This document shows positions 1 to 6,860 of a stretch of 64,000 nucleotides of DNA, in pieces. The notes under the pieces are model-generated. The model worked only from the letters and a program-made list of their open reading frames with translations. It was not told the DNA's origin and searched no databases. Source of the DNA: Bacteroidota bacterium (GTDB taxonomy: Bacteria > Bacteroidota > Bacteroidia > Bacteroidales > Bacteroidaceae). The stretch spans positions 1 through 64,000 of the forward strand of contig JAFABG010000025.1 of assembly GCA_023426145.1 (NCBI GenBank), written 5' to 3'. Numbering within the stretch: position 1 is the first letter of the stretch; each line of letters opens with the position of its first letter. A program made the translations under genes and the position numbers.

Positions 1-33
1 AATCTTATTAAATTTGTCGAGGAGGAATTAAAG

Positions 34-300
34 ATGAAAAAGTCGAGACACAGTGAGAATGAAATCGTAAAGGCTGTCAATCAAATTGATAGTGGTATAT
101 CTGCTGATATAATCTGCCGTGAATATTGCATATCTCGTGCAACTCTTTATAATTGGCGATCGAAATATAGTGGTATGGATTCAAGCCATATAAAGCGTTT
201 AAAAGAGCTTGAAGAAGAAAATCGGCGCCTAAAACAAATGTATGCTGATTTAGCTTTAGACAACAAGATCTTAAAGGATGTTATCGAAAAAAAGTTATAG
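34..300 (+). CDS. IS3-family transposase OrfA (HTH, leucine zipper)
   Basis: An 88-residue protein with a helix-turn-helix of the HTH_Tnp_1/IS3 type (residues about 5-45, containing YCISRATLYNWRSKY), followed by a leucine-zipper-like coiled coil (about 55-85, LKELEEENRRLKQMYADL) that lets OrfA and OrfAB multimerise at the terminal repeats. A strong ribosome site (GAGGAGG) sits at 19-25. The last sense codons GAA AAA AAG contain the slippery heptamer A AAA AAG at 288-294, six bases before the stop. A -1 slip there enters the orfB frame, which reads without a stop through to 1136. OrfA alone normally represses or modulates transposition. Confidence 0.9.
   Translation: MKKSRHSENEIVKAVNQIDSGISADIICREYCISRATLYNWRSKYSGMDSSHIKRLKELEEENRRLKQMYADLALDNKILKDVIEKKL
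288..294 (+). other. Programmed -1 frameshift slippery site (A AAA AAG)
   Basis: The heptamer A_AAA_AAG lies in the orfA frame just before its TAG stop at 298-300. Slipping one base back leads into AAA GTT ATA GAG and then without a stop into OrfB. This is the classic IS3-family signal. Any stimulatory hairpin downstream was not established. Confidence 0.8.
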
Positions 301-377
301 AGCCCGAGGTAAAGAAAGATGTTGTAGTAGCAATAAAAGCGGATTACCATATCAGCGTCACTCGGGCATGCAGGTTA

Positions 378-1136
378 ATGTCTATTCATCGTTCTTATTT
401 CTATTATGTGGAAAAGAAGGATGATAATGAGGTTATTGATTCCATAAGAAAAGCCTCAGAATTTGGCGATGGATTTTGGAAAATCTATTCAAGATTACGT
501 CGGGATGGCAAAAAGTGGAATCATAAACGAGTGTATAGGGTTTATAAACAGATGAAGTTTAATAAGCGCTCAAAGCTAAAGAAGCGATTGCCTGCAAGAG
601 TTAAGCTGCCTCTTGTGACTCCAGATCTTCCCAATCAAACTTGGTCTATGGACTTTGTAAGTGATAGTTTGGAATGCGGTCGTAAGTTTCGTATATTGAA
701 TATATTGGATGATTTTGATCGTTCTGCCATAGCTCAAGAGATATCAATCTCAATGCCTGCAGAGCGTGTTATAAGAATATTGGAGAAGGTAATATGGCTT
801 AAGGGAAAACCTGAAGCTATAAGATGTGATAATGGACCTGAGTTTATTTCAAATAAATTCCAGGATTGGTGCAAAGCTAATGATATAACAATTAAATATA
901 CCCAGCCGGGATGTCCTACACAAAATAGTTATGTAGAGCGTTTTAATGGTAGCTTTAGAAGAGGAGTATTAGATGCATATATCTTTAGAACCTTAACTGA
1001 TGTTAGGGAAATAACGGAGAAATGGATGGAAGACTATAATGAGTCTCGTCCGCACCATTCATTGGGTGACATGTCACCCAATGAATACAGAAAAAAGTAT
1101 GAAACAGATAATAAAATTATTAACCAAGCAGTCTAA
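378..1136 (+). CDS. IS3-family transposase OrfB (DDE integrase core)
   Basis: The 252-residue OrfB part has the rve integrase fold. The catalytic triad is visible as D92 (WSMDF), D151 (CDNGPEF) and E187 (YVERFNG), giving the D-D-35-E spacing of IS3 elements. An HTH_21-like segment lies at about residues 20-60. The first ATG of this frame is at 378, but the frame is open back to the slippery site at 288-294 and that stretch encodes typical OrfB N-terminal sequence. The active product is therefore most likely an OrfAB fusion made by -1 frameshifting. No inactivating mutation is visible, so the copy could be functional if its left end is intact. Confidence 0.9.
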   Translation: MSIHRSYFYYVEKKDDNEVIDSIRKASEFGDGFWKIYSRLRRDGKKWNHKRVYRVYKQMKFNKRSKLKKRLPARVKLPLVTPDLPNQTWSMDFVSDSLECGRKFRILNILDDFDRSAIAQEISISMPAERVIRILEKVIWLKGKPEAIRCDNGPEFISNKFQDWCKANDITIKYTQPGCPTQNSYVERFNGSFRRGVLDAYIFRTLTDVREITEKWMEDYNESRPHHSLGDMSPNEYRKKYETDNKIINQAV

Positions 1137-1168
1137 TTAATAACCGTCCTAAAAAAGGGAAGTTGACA

Positions 1169-1293
1169 ATAGCAGCCATAAGTCCACCAGATGTATAATA
1201 ATGATAAAGATCTGACAATACATGCTCTTGATACTCATGATTAGATCTATTTGCATTAATAATAAATACCACTAATAAGCACATTAATACCAT
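1169..1293 (-). pseudogene. Small membrane protein gene truncated by the IS3 element
   Basis: A leftward frame starts at ATG 1293, 24 bases after the end of the gene at 1318-1911. It encodes a hydrophobic N-terminal helix (MVLMCLLVVFII) followed by a polar segment and a second hydrophobic start (GGLMAAIVN), and then runs into the IS3 end at 1168. Beyond that the frame continues only as IS sequence to a stop at 1120. I read it as the N-terminal remnant of a short two-helix membrane protein co-transcribed with the preceding gene. No family is recognised. Confidence 0.45.
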
Positions 1294-1317
1294 AAAAATA
1301 GATTAAGAATCAATCTA

Positions 1318-1911
1318 TCAAGACTTATTCATTTTAGAAATTTCTCGTTCAATCTGATTTTTTTTAATAGGCAATGTAAATCTAATACATCCTGTAAGCC
1401 CAATAGCATTAGGAGGAATAAATAAAACATTACATTTTAGCAAATTCTGTATTTTGTAGTATTCTCCAGAGTTTATTGCCTTATCTACATCTTTTTTAAT
1501 ACCAGCAGTCACAGAATATATTTCACCATTATTAGTTATTCGGAAAGTGAGAAACAGAGGATGATTTGAATCTGATTGAAGTAATTTTTCTAATGATTCT
1601 TGAGAAAAGAAACTAAGAAATACTTCATTCAATGAATCTACTTTACACTGTATATATTTATCCATATAGTAGTCCAACTTTCCTTCATATTCCTCAACAC
1701 TCATATTCCTAGGAACTTTCATTAAACACTTGTTATCAGTCTCATTATCACCTTTTAAATATACTGAAATAGATGATAAACGTTTAATATGCTCCCTTAT
1801 AACTGTATCAGTTCCTATTCTATCTTCTTTAATTAAATCACACTCTTGTTGAGCACATAAATAAATTGGATAAAATATCAGTAAAAGTAATATTATATTA
1901 CATTTATGCAT
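1318..1911 (-). CDS. Secreted hypothetical protein, TonB-C-like C-terminus
   Basis: A 197-residue protein with a Sec signal peptide (residues 1-20, hydrophobic core ILLLLIFYPIYLCA, cut before QQE). The middle is polar and alpha-helical in character. The C-terminal third has the rhythm of a TonB C-terminal domain (FLTFRITNNGEIYSV, then FIPPNAIGLTGCIRFTLPI), resembling the better-defined TonB-C gene at 3377, but it lacks a membrane anchor and Pro-rich linker. No function can be assigned. The upstream side carries an IS-end-like sequence at 1945-1964, so its native promoter may have been lost. Confidence 0.6.
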   Translation of the reverse strand: MHKCNIILLLLIFYPIYLCAQQECDLIKEDRIGTDTVIREHIKRLSSISVYLKGDNETDNKCLMKVPRNMSVEEYEGKLDYYMDKYIQCKVDSLNEVFLSFFSQESLEKLLQSDSNHPLFLTFRITNNGEIYSVTAGIKKDVDKAINSGEYYKIQNLLKCNVLFIPPNAIGLTGCIRFTLPIKKNQIEREISKMNKS

Positions 1912-1944
1912 CTTTTATTATTTTGATTTTAGATTTAGCTTCAC

Positions 1945-1964
1945 AAAAAAGGGGAAGCTGACAC
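1945..1964 (+). repeat. IS3-end-like sequence, possible solo IS end
   Basis: A6-GGGGAAGCTGACAC here closely matches A6-GGGAAGTTGACA at 1151-1168, the putative right end of the IS3 element, in the same orientation. It may be the end of an older related insertion whose body has been lost. No transposase remnant is visible beside it. Confidence 0.4.
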
Positions 1965-2314
1965 GTTAATGTATGCTAAGGAACTATATCACTGCAAAAT
2001 CATTCTAGACTTGAATGCTTACTAGCTCCCGCTTAACAATTATAAAGATAGACAAATGCTTCTCTTTAAGTGCAAAACTAAAAGAATGCCTACGATATAT
2101 AAACAAATTTCAGGAAAAATAGGTCAATAAAAAGAGACATTTTATTCTATTAAAAATCACTATCACTTGGTATCTATATAAAATTTGCGCTACAGCAACA
2201 CAACCCGTATATGGTCCAGAGCAGTATAAAAAACATTGCTTATCTAAGTTCAAAAATACAACAGATTTCGAAATAAACAAAAGAAATAGCCCGGACAATT
2301 TCATTTTTATTATT

Positions 2315-2345
2315 CATGCGAATCAGTAATTGACCGCTGATTCAT
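2315..2345. repeat. Dispersed short dyad (GCGAATCAG ... CTGATTC)
   Basis: ATGCGAATCAGTAATTGACC then GCTGATTCATTG forms an imperfect inverted repeat. A longer, perfect version of the same arms occurs at 24903-24940 in this window. It may be a small dispersed extragenic element or a shared terminator-like hairpin. Confidence 0.4.
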
Positions 2346-2444
2346 TGTTTTAGAAAATTAAATAAATGAGATAATTAACTAAATAATAACATTTTAACTA
2401 AATAAATCAGAAAGTGTTTTCAACTGCTGAGTCGCATAACTAAC

Positions 2445-2493
2445 AAAAAAGAGCCATATCAAACTCCGTTTTGAGTAATAATATGGCTCTTTT
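2445..2493 (-). terminator. Rho-independent terminator after the DUF4476 lipoprotein gene
   Basis: A 13-bp perfect stem joins AAAAGAGCCATAT (2447-2459) and ATATGGCTCTTTT (2481-2493), followed on the minus strand by a T tract at 2450-2445. It lies 36 bases downstream of the gene ending at 2529. Confidence 0.8.
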
Positions 2494-2528
2494 CTTTGCT
2501 GATATTGAGTTTTGGCACAGCCTCTTTT

Positions 2529-3185
2529 TTATCTTCTAATGCCTAATATGCTTCTGGCTTTCTCTTCACTAGATATAAAGCTTAGCGAATTGACAATCTT
2601 GTCAGCATGCTCAAGATCAACGATATTGGGCGACATTATCTTTAGAATCTCCAGTCTATCATCATCAAATGTAAAAATAGACATCATACGCACACATTGA
2701 TCACAAGTTACAGATCTTTTGTCAATGCCAACTGATAATATCTCAAACTGATCATCTTTGAAAGGTTTGTTTTTCACCTTATTATACAATGCTTGGAAGT
2801 CCCTGTCGCTCATCACATCAAAACGTCTAGGATGATAAGCATTATATGGACGAGTCACCACCACATCAGTCTGTGGAGTAACAGGCACTGCTACAGGCCG
2901 CTCCTTCTCAAAAGAATCCATTCCTACAACCTTGCCGTCTATAAAACTGATATTAACCACTGTCAATCCTGCATTATTGGCAATAGCCTTCACATATCCC
3001 CACTCTTCCATTTCATGATCAAAACGACGATAATTCGGATTGCCAAGCATGGATAATATTTGTTCTTTACTCATTCCATTGTGAATGTTCATCAAGAAGT
3101 CATTGCTTCTACCCAATAAAGCAGCACAGCTACTAACACTCACAACAAGTATTAGTAAAGCAAACAGATGTCCTAGTGTTTTCAT
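2529..3185 (-). CDS. Lipoprotein with BamE/SmpA-like and DUF4476 domains
   Basis: A 218-residue lipoprotein. The signal peptide ends in a lipobox (VSVSSC, Cys20). Residues about 30-75 resemble the SmpA/BamE fold: NGMSKEQILSMLGNPN followed by aromatic strands ending in FIDGKVVGM. Residues about 125-215 form a DUF4476 domain (FQALYNKVKNKPFKDDQ, then ISSEEKARSIL), a helical domain common in Bacteroidales. Neither part is enzymatic. A role in envelope assembly or stress is possible but unproven. The upstream sequence CAAATATA at 3209-3216 reads TATATTTG on the coding strand, a perfect -7 element, and the terminator at 2445-2493 closes a single-gene unit. Confidence 0.75.
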   Translation of the reverse strand: MKTLGHLFALLILVVSVSSCAALLGRSNDFLMNIHNGMSKEQILSMLGNPNYRRFDHEMEEWGYVKAIANNAGLTVVNISFIDGKVVGMDSFEKERPVAVPVTPQTDVVVTRPYNAYHPRRFDVMSDRDFQALYNKVKNKPFKDDQFEILSVGIDKRSVTCDQCVRMMSIFTFDDDRLEILKIMSPNIVDLEHADKIVNSLSFISSEEKARSILGIRR

Positions 3186-3376
3186 GATTTGTTATGTGTA
3201 TTTTGGCACAAATATAAGATAAAAGAATTGATATAAAACTATTCTAAGCCATGCTTCAATAAAAAAGTACAAAAAAAGCAATAGTAATCAAAAAAATAAT
3301 ACATTTGTATGATTTTACAACAACAATAAAACTCAAAACGGAATAAGCTTTACTATAATACTTAAAAGTAAAAACG

Positions 3377-4345
3377 ATGAATAAACACAAGAACCTTATC
3401 AAAAAGGCAGCTTCTATAGCGCTATTACTCTTTATCTCTTTCGTGCAAACGAATGCTCAGGACACAAAGAAATTTTATAATCGTCAATGGAAAGAGTGCC
3501 AGCCCAATGAAGCGCGATTCTTGAGTATAACGACTAAAACAGATTCCGGATATTACAGAAAAGATTATTATATCAGAGAGAAGAGGCTGCAAATGGCAGG
3601 ACTTTATGCCGATTCGCTATGCAAAATCAGAAATGGCTTTTTCGCCTACTATCATTCTAATGGCGTGCCTGCACATCTTGAAAGATTTAGGCAAAACAGA
3701 AAAGAAGGAGTAGCAAAAAGCTATTATCGCAATAGCTACATGGCCGATTCTGCGGTATATCATGACGGAAAAATCGTTGGAGTAAAGTTATCTTGGCATG
3801 AAAATGGATATTCACGCGATTCCATCTCATTACAAGAGGACGAAAGCGGGGTATCGGCTTCATGGTTCGACAACGGTATGCCGTCTTCGGCAGGCCGCTT
3901 TTCCAAAGATATAAAACAGAATGGGAAATGGGTGTATTATCACAAAAATGGACAAGTTAGTTCCATTGAGATATACGATCAATCGAAACTTGTAGACAAG
4001 CAGTATTTCGACGAACAGGGTGAATTAATGAAAGATACCACCAATAATGACAGGATGGCTCAATTTAAAGGAGGAATAGAAGGATTTGTGCACTATATAA
4101 AGAGAAACGTACGATTCCCCAGCCAGTATAGAATAGTCAATGGAAAGAGAGCACTTGTTGAGGTGTCTTTCACAATCAATGAAGAAGGAAATATTGAAAA
4201 TGTATATACTATATCTTCTTTGGCTGAACCTTTTGACAAGGAAGTAGAATCGGCTATACTTAAATCGCCCAAATGGGAACCGGCAAGAAATCACAATAGA
4301 ACTATAAAACAAAAATACACGATGCCTGTCTTTTTCAGTAACTAG
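3377..4345 (+). CDS. Periplasmic MORN-repeat protein with TonB C-terminal domain
   Basis: A 322-residue protein with a signal peptide (about 1-27, core ALLLFISFVQTNA). Residues about 75-205 contain several MORN_2/YwqK-type repeats (YYHSNGVPAHLERF, WHENGYSRDSISL, WFDNGMPSSAGRF, YYHKNGQVSSIEIY). Residues about 235-320 are a TonB C-terminal domain (VEVSFTINEEGNIENVY, then KWEPARNHNRTIKQKYTMPV). A classical TonB has an N-terminal anchor and a Pro-rich spacer; here both are replaced by a cleavable signal and MORN repeats, so it probably does not transduce energy directly. It is a stand-alone gene between two leftward genes. The family label is sure, the role is not. Confidence 0.75.
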   Translation: MNKHKNLIKKAASIALLLFISFVQTNAQDTKKFYNRQWKECQPNEARFLSITTKTDSGYYRKDYYIREKRLQMAGLYADSLCKIRNGFFAYYHSNGVPAHLERFRQNRKEGVAKSYYRNSYMADSAVYHDGKIVGVKLSWHENGYSRDSISLQEDESGVSASWFDNGMPSSAGRFSKDIKQNGKWVYYHKNGQVSSIEIYDQSKLVDKQYFDEQGELMKDTTNNDRMAQFKGGIEGFVHYIKRNVRFPSQYRIVNGKRALVEVSFTINEEGNIENVYTISSLAEPFDKEVESAILKSPKWEPARNHNRTIKQKYTMPVFFSN

Positions 4346-4393
4346 GACAAGACATAGAAACAAAGCAACGATACGTATCTCAGGAATATCAAA

Positions 4394-4450
4394 GAACTAA
4401 GTCAACAGGAGTACATTGCTCAAATCAATCGGGTGATGGATTACGTCAAC
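4394..4450 (+). pseudogene. N-terminal scrap of an AraC-family regulator
   Basis: Read in frame, this stretch encodes ELSQQEYIAQINRVMDYVN, which matches the usual first residues of the AraC/GyrI-type regulators common in Bacteroides. Homology stops abruptly at about 4450, where the IS982-like fragment begins on the other strand, and a stop follows at 4469. It appears to be a regulator gene destroyed by insertion and deletion. Confidence 0.4.
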
Positions 4451-4821
4451 CTGCGGAAAGCTACGGTGTGAAGTTTGAGCCCGAAATAATACATGTTTTT
4501 GGTTGAGCAGTATCCTTTAGTTGCAATTTCAGTAGCAACTTTACCGATTTTATTCTTTCCTGTACAAGTAATAATGGGCATAGAGTCAATAAGTGATGTC
4601 ATAGAATCGCAATCCTCTGGTTTAAAGAAGGTATTAAGATGCTTTACAAGTTCGTTAATGGCTTCACTCATCCAATTCAATCGATAGTTGAATGTCTGAT
4701 AAGAAGGAAGATTAGGAAACCAGGAAAGCAAATATTCTTCAGTAAATGTATGTATATTTTTATAAGTTTCAACTCTTTCTCCTTGGGAATCATAATTAGA
4801 ATAATGAGTGGGTTTATTCTT
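4441..4821 (-). pseudogene. IS982-like transposase fragment
   Basis: The leftward frame encodes transposase sequence including LIDSMPIITC, GYCSTKN and FGLKLHTVAFRR, which resembles the DDE core of IS982-type transposases: the Asp after the hydrophobic strand, then the GLKLH motif. It starts only with a TTG at 4731. The frame is open back to a stop at 4822, beyond which all frames are interrupted, and it ends at about 4450 where AraC-like sequence begins. Both termini of a normal roughly 300-residue transposase are missing, so it is dead. Confidence 0.65.
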
Positions 4822-4934
4822 CTAACATCAGCCTTAATATATTACAAGCCTAAAGATTCTTTTTCTTTTCAAAATAATCATTCTATAAATCATTATTTAC
4901 TCCTTTCGTCCCAATTTGTGCAGCGATCCAAAGA

Positions 4935-5570
4935 TTAAAGTCGGACAATTTCTTTCTCTACTCCATAGAAACCAGCCGCAGCAACATAAACCGGTTGCAT
5001 ACGCCTCCCCACATTACGCAACTTACCCTCTTGAAGTAAACGACGAAGATGTCTATTGGCTGTGGAACGCGTCAAGGCACAGATTTCTTGAAAATCAGTA
5101 CGAAGCATCACATCGTGCTCCACGAAGTATGTCTTGAGCCGCTTATCGATATCATCCACGGACAAAGCCGCTGAATGTCGCGCATACTTGCACTGAGTCG
5201 CTTTTACGCCTACCAGCTCACCTCGCAAGCGCACATCTGGACGAAAGCCAATCGTCTTCAGTGTTGCTTTCATTGATTTATTAGGAGTGCTACGGGTCAC
5301 TTTCTGCGTACTTCGCAGAATTGGGGCAAAATAGCCCAACCCATCAAGGTGCACTTCACGTCCTTCACGCAACTCTTCACTGCAGATCTCTGCTAGCATC
5401 TCTATTGTATTCTTGACATCGCCCACCGAAAGTGTACTACGCCCATGAATCATTCTACATAGTTTATCTGTGCTCACTTTCCCATTCAGAAAAATACGGG
5501 GATGCAAGCCTTTCTCCTCAGAATCATCAGACTCCTTAGGATTCTCATACCAATCGTAAATTATAGCCAT
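4935..5570 (-). CDS. HU-like DNA-binding protein with C-terminal winged helix
   Basis: A 211-residue protein. Residues about 35-130 match the HU-related family of Bacteroidetes: LNGKVSTDKLCRMIHG, the EELREGREVHLDGLGYF motif that sits in the HU fold before the DNA arm, and GFRPDVRLR. Residues about 145-200 look like a winged helix (RTDFQEICALTRSTANRHLRRLLQEG). HU-related proteins of this class bend or cap DNA. The added winged helix could give sequence preference, which is inference. No clear promoter was found, and the gene stands alone. Confidence 0.75.
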   Translation of the reverse strand: MAIIYDWYENPKESDDSEEKGLHPRIFLNGKVSTDKLCRMIHGRSTLSVGDVKNTIEMLAEICSEELREGREVHLDGLGYFAPILRSTQKVTRSTPNKSMKATLKTIGFRPDVRLRGELVGVKATQCKYARHSAALSVDDIDKRLKTYFVEHDVMLRTDFQEICALTRSTANRHLRRLLQEGKLRNVGRRMQPVYVAAAGFYGVEKEIVRL

Positions 5571-5900
5571 ACTTTGTTACCTATTTTATAATGAATCTCT
5601 TTCATGCTAAATCTATAAATCAATTAGTGAACCACTCATGTGATTCAATTAAACCACGCCTGTAAACTAAATAAGTCATTCTTGTAGTTCAGTTGCTTCA
5701 CGCGAGTGGTTCAGTGATAAGACTCCATCAAAGGTACAATAAATAGTTAGTATAAGACGCATCATATTAGCTAGTGAAACCATAGAATCTAGATTAAAAT
5801 GCTTAAAAAGAAAAAACCTTCATTCACACTTACCCATACTAGTAGGAATAAGTGAGAATGAAGGTTAAGCTTCATTTTGGCCTCAAAGGGCTTTATACAA
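5571..5900. other. Intergenic region upstream of the HU-like gene
   Basis: This 330-bp stretch separates two leftward genes. It contains the terminator at 5809-5866 belonging to the nuclease gene and, to its left, the presumed promoter region of the HU-like gene. No exact TTTG/TAnnTTTG promoter and no reading frame worth calling was seen. Confidence 0.5.
5809..5866 (-). terminator. Rho-independent terminator after the NUC lipoprotein gene
   Basis: The arms at 5815-5832 and 5849-5866 pair over 18 positions with one mismatch, with a 16-base loop. On the minus strand the stem runs into a T-rich tract (5816-5806). It lies 35 bases after the stop at 5901. Confidence 0.8.
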
Positions 5901-6785
5901 TTACAAACCCGTCCAGGCGGTTATAGAGTAGTTAGCTTCTACTGCATTTTCTAAATTGTCTGGCAAGTTATGAAAGAAATCAAGTCCTGTCAACTCTTCC
6001 AATTCATCAATAGACTTAGCACAATCAGACAGCTCAGGCTTAGCAGTAGTCGATTGATCTAGCCAGAATCCGATTGCTTTATAGGTATTCCCCTTTTTGC
6101 AAAGCAAAGCCATATAATAATACTTAGGTACAGGTTTCGATCTATCGCCATTGATATACGTCCACACCTGATCCTCTCTGTCTATTGTACCTCCCTTAAC
6201 AACATAAAGCGTATCACGAAAAGTATTGCTGCGCCCCCATGTGCGTACCTTTCCTTCTAGGTCGCTCCAAATTCCCGCATTGAAATAGTTCTTTTGCGGA
6301 CTCATGTTGCTATAGTAGAAAGTTTGCTCGTTAGAATCCTTAGAATACAAACGATCTGAAGACGCACAAATATGACCACGCTCATATCCTTTTCGCCCAA
6401 AATCGGCCTGCACACGTTGGTCGGCTACAGGGATCGAGGGATCTGATTGCCAAGGATCATCTCCCCACTCTGTCTGTTCCCAATAGTTACGATTCCAAGT
6501 GGTCTGTCCCGTTACATTATAAAATTTAAACGCTACCCAGCGCGCATGCTTTTTGCTTTTATCATATTCCATACTGTAAGTAGTCACACTTTCACCATCT
6601 ACTATAGTCGAAGGTGATAAGAAAACATCAGTACTACTGTTACGCAATGCAGGAAGTTCGATAGAGCCAACAGCTATATCCCCCCCCCCTTCAGTATCAT
6701 CGCTCTTACTACAAGCAGCGAGAACAACAACACAACCTATAAAAAGATAGGAAATTCTCTTATAATATAAATTTATTCTCATCAA
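5901..6785 (-). CDS. DNA/RNA non-specific endonuclease, lipoprotein (NUC family)
   Basis: A 294-residue lipoprotein: the signal peptide ends VVVLAAC with lipidated Cys25, followed by acidic residues and a Gly run, so outer-membrane surface display is likely. Residues about 60-290 are an Endonuclease_NS (NUC, beta-beta-alpha-metal) domain. The catalytic histidine is H138 in ERGHICASSDR, where the family usually has DRGH. The metal-binding Asn region is seen in NMSPQKNYFNAGIW. Such enzymes cut DNA and RNA with Mg. It is the last gene of the TonB-receptor operon but sits behind a hairpin at 6811-6840, which may lower its expression. A G10 tract on the coding strand just after the lipobox could slip and switch the frame. 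Confidence 0.85.
   Translation of the reverse strand: MMRINLYYKRISYLFIGCVVVLAACSKSDDTEGGGDIAVGSIELPALRNSSTDVFLSPSTIVDGESVTTYSMEYDKSKKHARWVAFKFYNVTGQTTWNRNYWEQTEWGDDPWQSDPSIPVADQRVQADFGRKGYERGHICASSDRLYSKDSNEQTFYYSNMSPQKNYFNAGIWSDLEGKVRTWGRSNTFRDTLYVVKGGTIDREDQVWTYINGDRSKPVPKYYYMALLCKKGNTYKAIGFWLDQSTTAKPELSDCAKSIDELEELTGLDFFHNLPDNLENAVEANYSITAWTGL
6680..6689 (-). repeat. G10 homopolymer inside the nuclease lipoprotein gene
   Basis: Ten consecutive C on the plus strand are ten G on the coding strand, encoding the Gly-Gly-Gly stretch just after the lipobox. A one-base slip would stop translation shortly downstream, so the tract could act as a contingency switch. Variation has not been observed. 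Confidence 0.7.
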
Positions 6786-6805
6786 TTACTTCATCCGTCT
6801 AAAGA

Positions 6806-6840
6806 CAAAATCAGGGAGTTGTGAAATCACAACCCCCTGA
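6806..6840 (-). terminator. Hairpin between the DUF6359 gene and the nuclease gene
   Basis: TCAGGG-A-GTTGTG at 6811-6823 pairs with CACAAC-C-CCCTGA at 6828-6840 with one mismatch around an AAAT loop. On the minus strand it is followed by GATTTTGTCTTT. It is likely a terminator with read-through, or an RNA stabiliser, in the operon. Confidence 0.6.
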
Positions 6841-6860
6841 CAATAGTCTATATATAAATA

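Larger units (their letters stand above)
1..1168 (+). mobile_element. IS3-family insertion sequence, right part
   Basis: The element carries an orfA/orfB pair joined by a -1 frameshift signal, the IS3 arrangement. The right end is placed at about 1168 because the segment 1151-1168 (A6-GGGAAGTTGACA) has the form of an IS3 terminal repeat ending in TGACA, and because a small leftward reading frame coming from the flank is broken exactly there. The left terminal repeat is not in the window, since only 33 bases precede orfA. Element boundaries are inferred; the transposase assignment is secure. Confidence 0.75.
1912..2528. other. 617-bp stretch without a convincing gene
   Basis: The stretch holds an IS3-end-like sequence at 1945-1964, a small dyad at 2315-2345 that recurs at 24903-24940, and a strong hairpin at 2445-2493. 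A 64-codon open frame at 2110-2304 on the minus strand has no recognisable start context or composition, and I do not call it. The rest is AT-rich with frequent stops in all frames and looks like decayed sequence. Confidence 0.5.

Noticed and set aside
2110..2304. 64-codon minus-strand frame with hydrophobic content
   Set aside because: No ribosome site, no recognisable protein pattern, and it lies in a stretch with decayed features.
4639..4938. Plus-strand 99-codon frame
   Set aside because: It overlaps the IS982-like transposase remnant on the other strand, whose protein sequence is recognisable; this is its antisense shadow.
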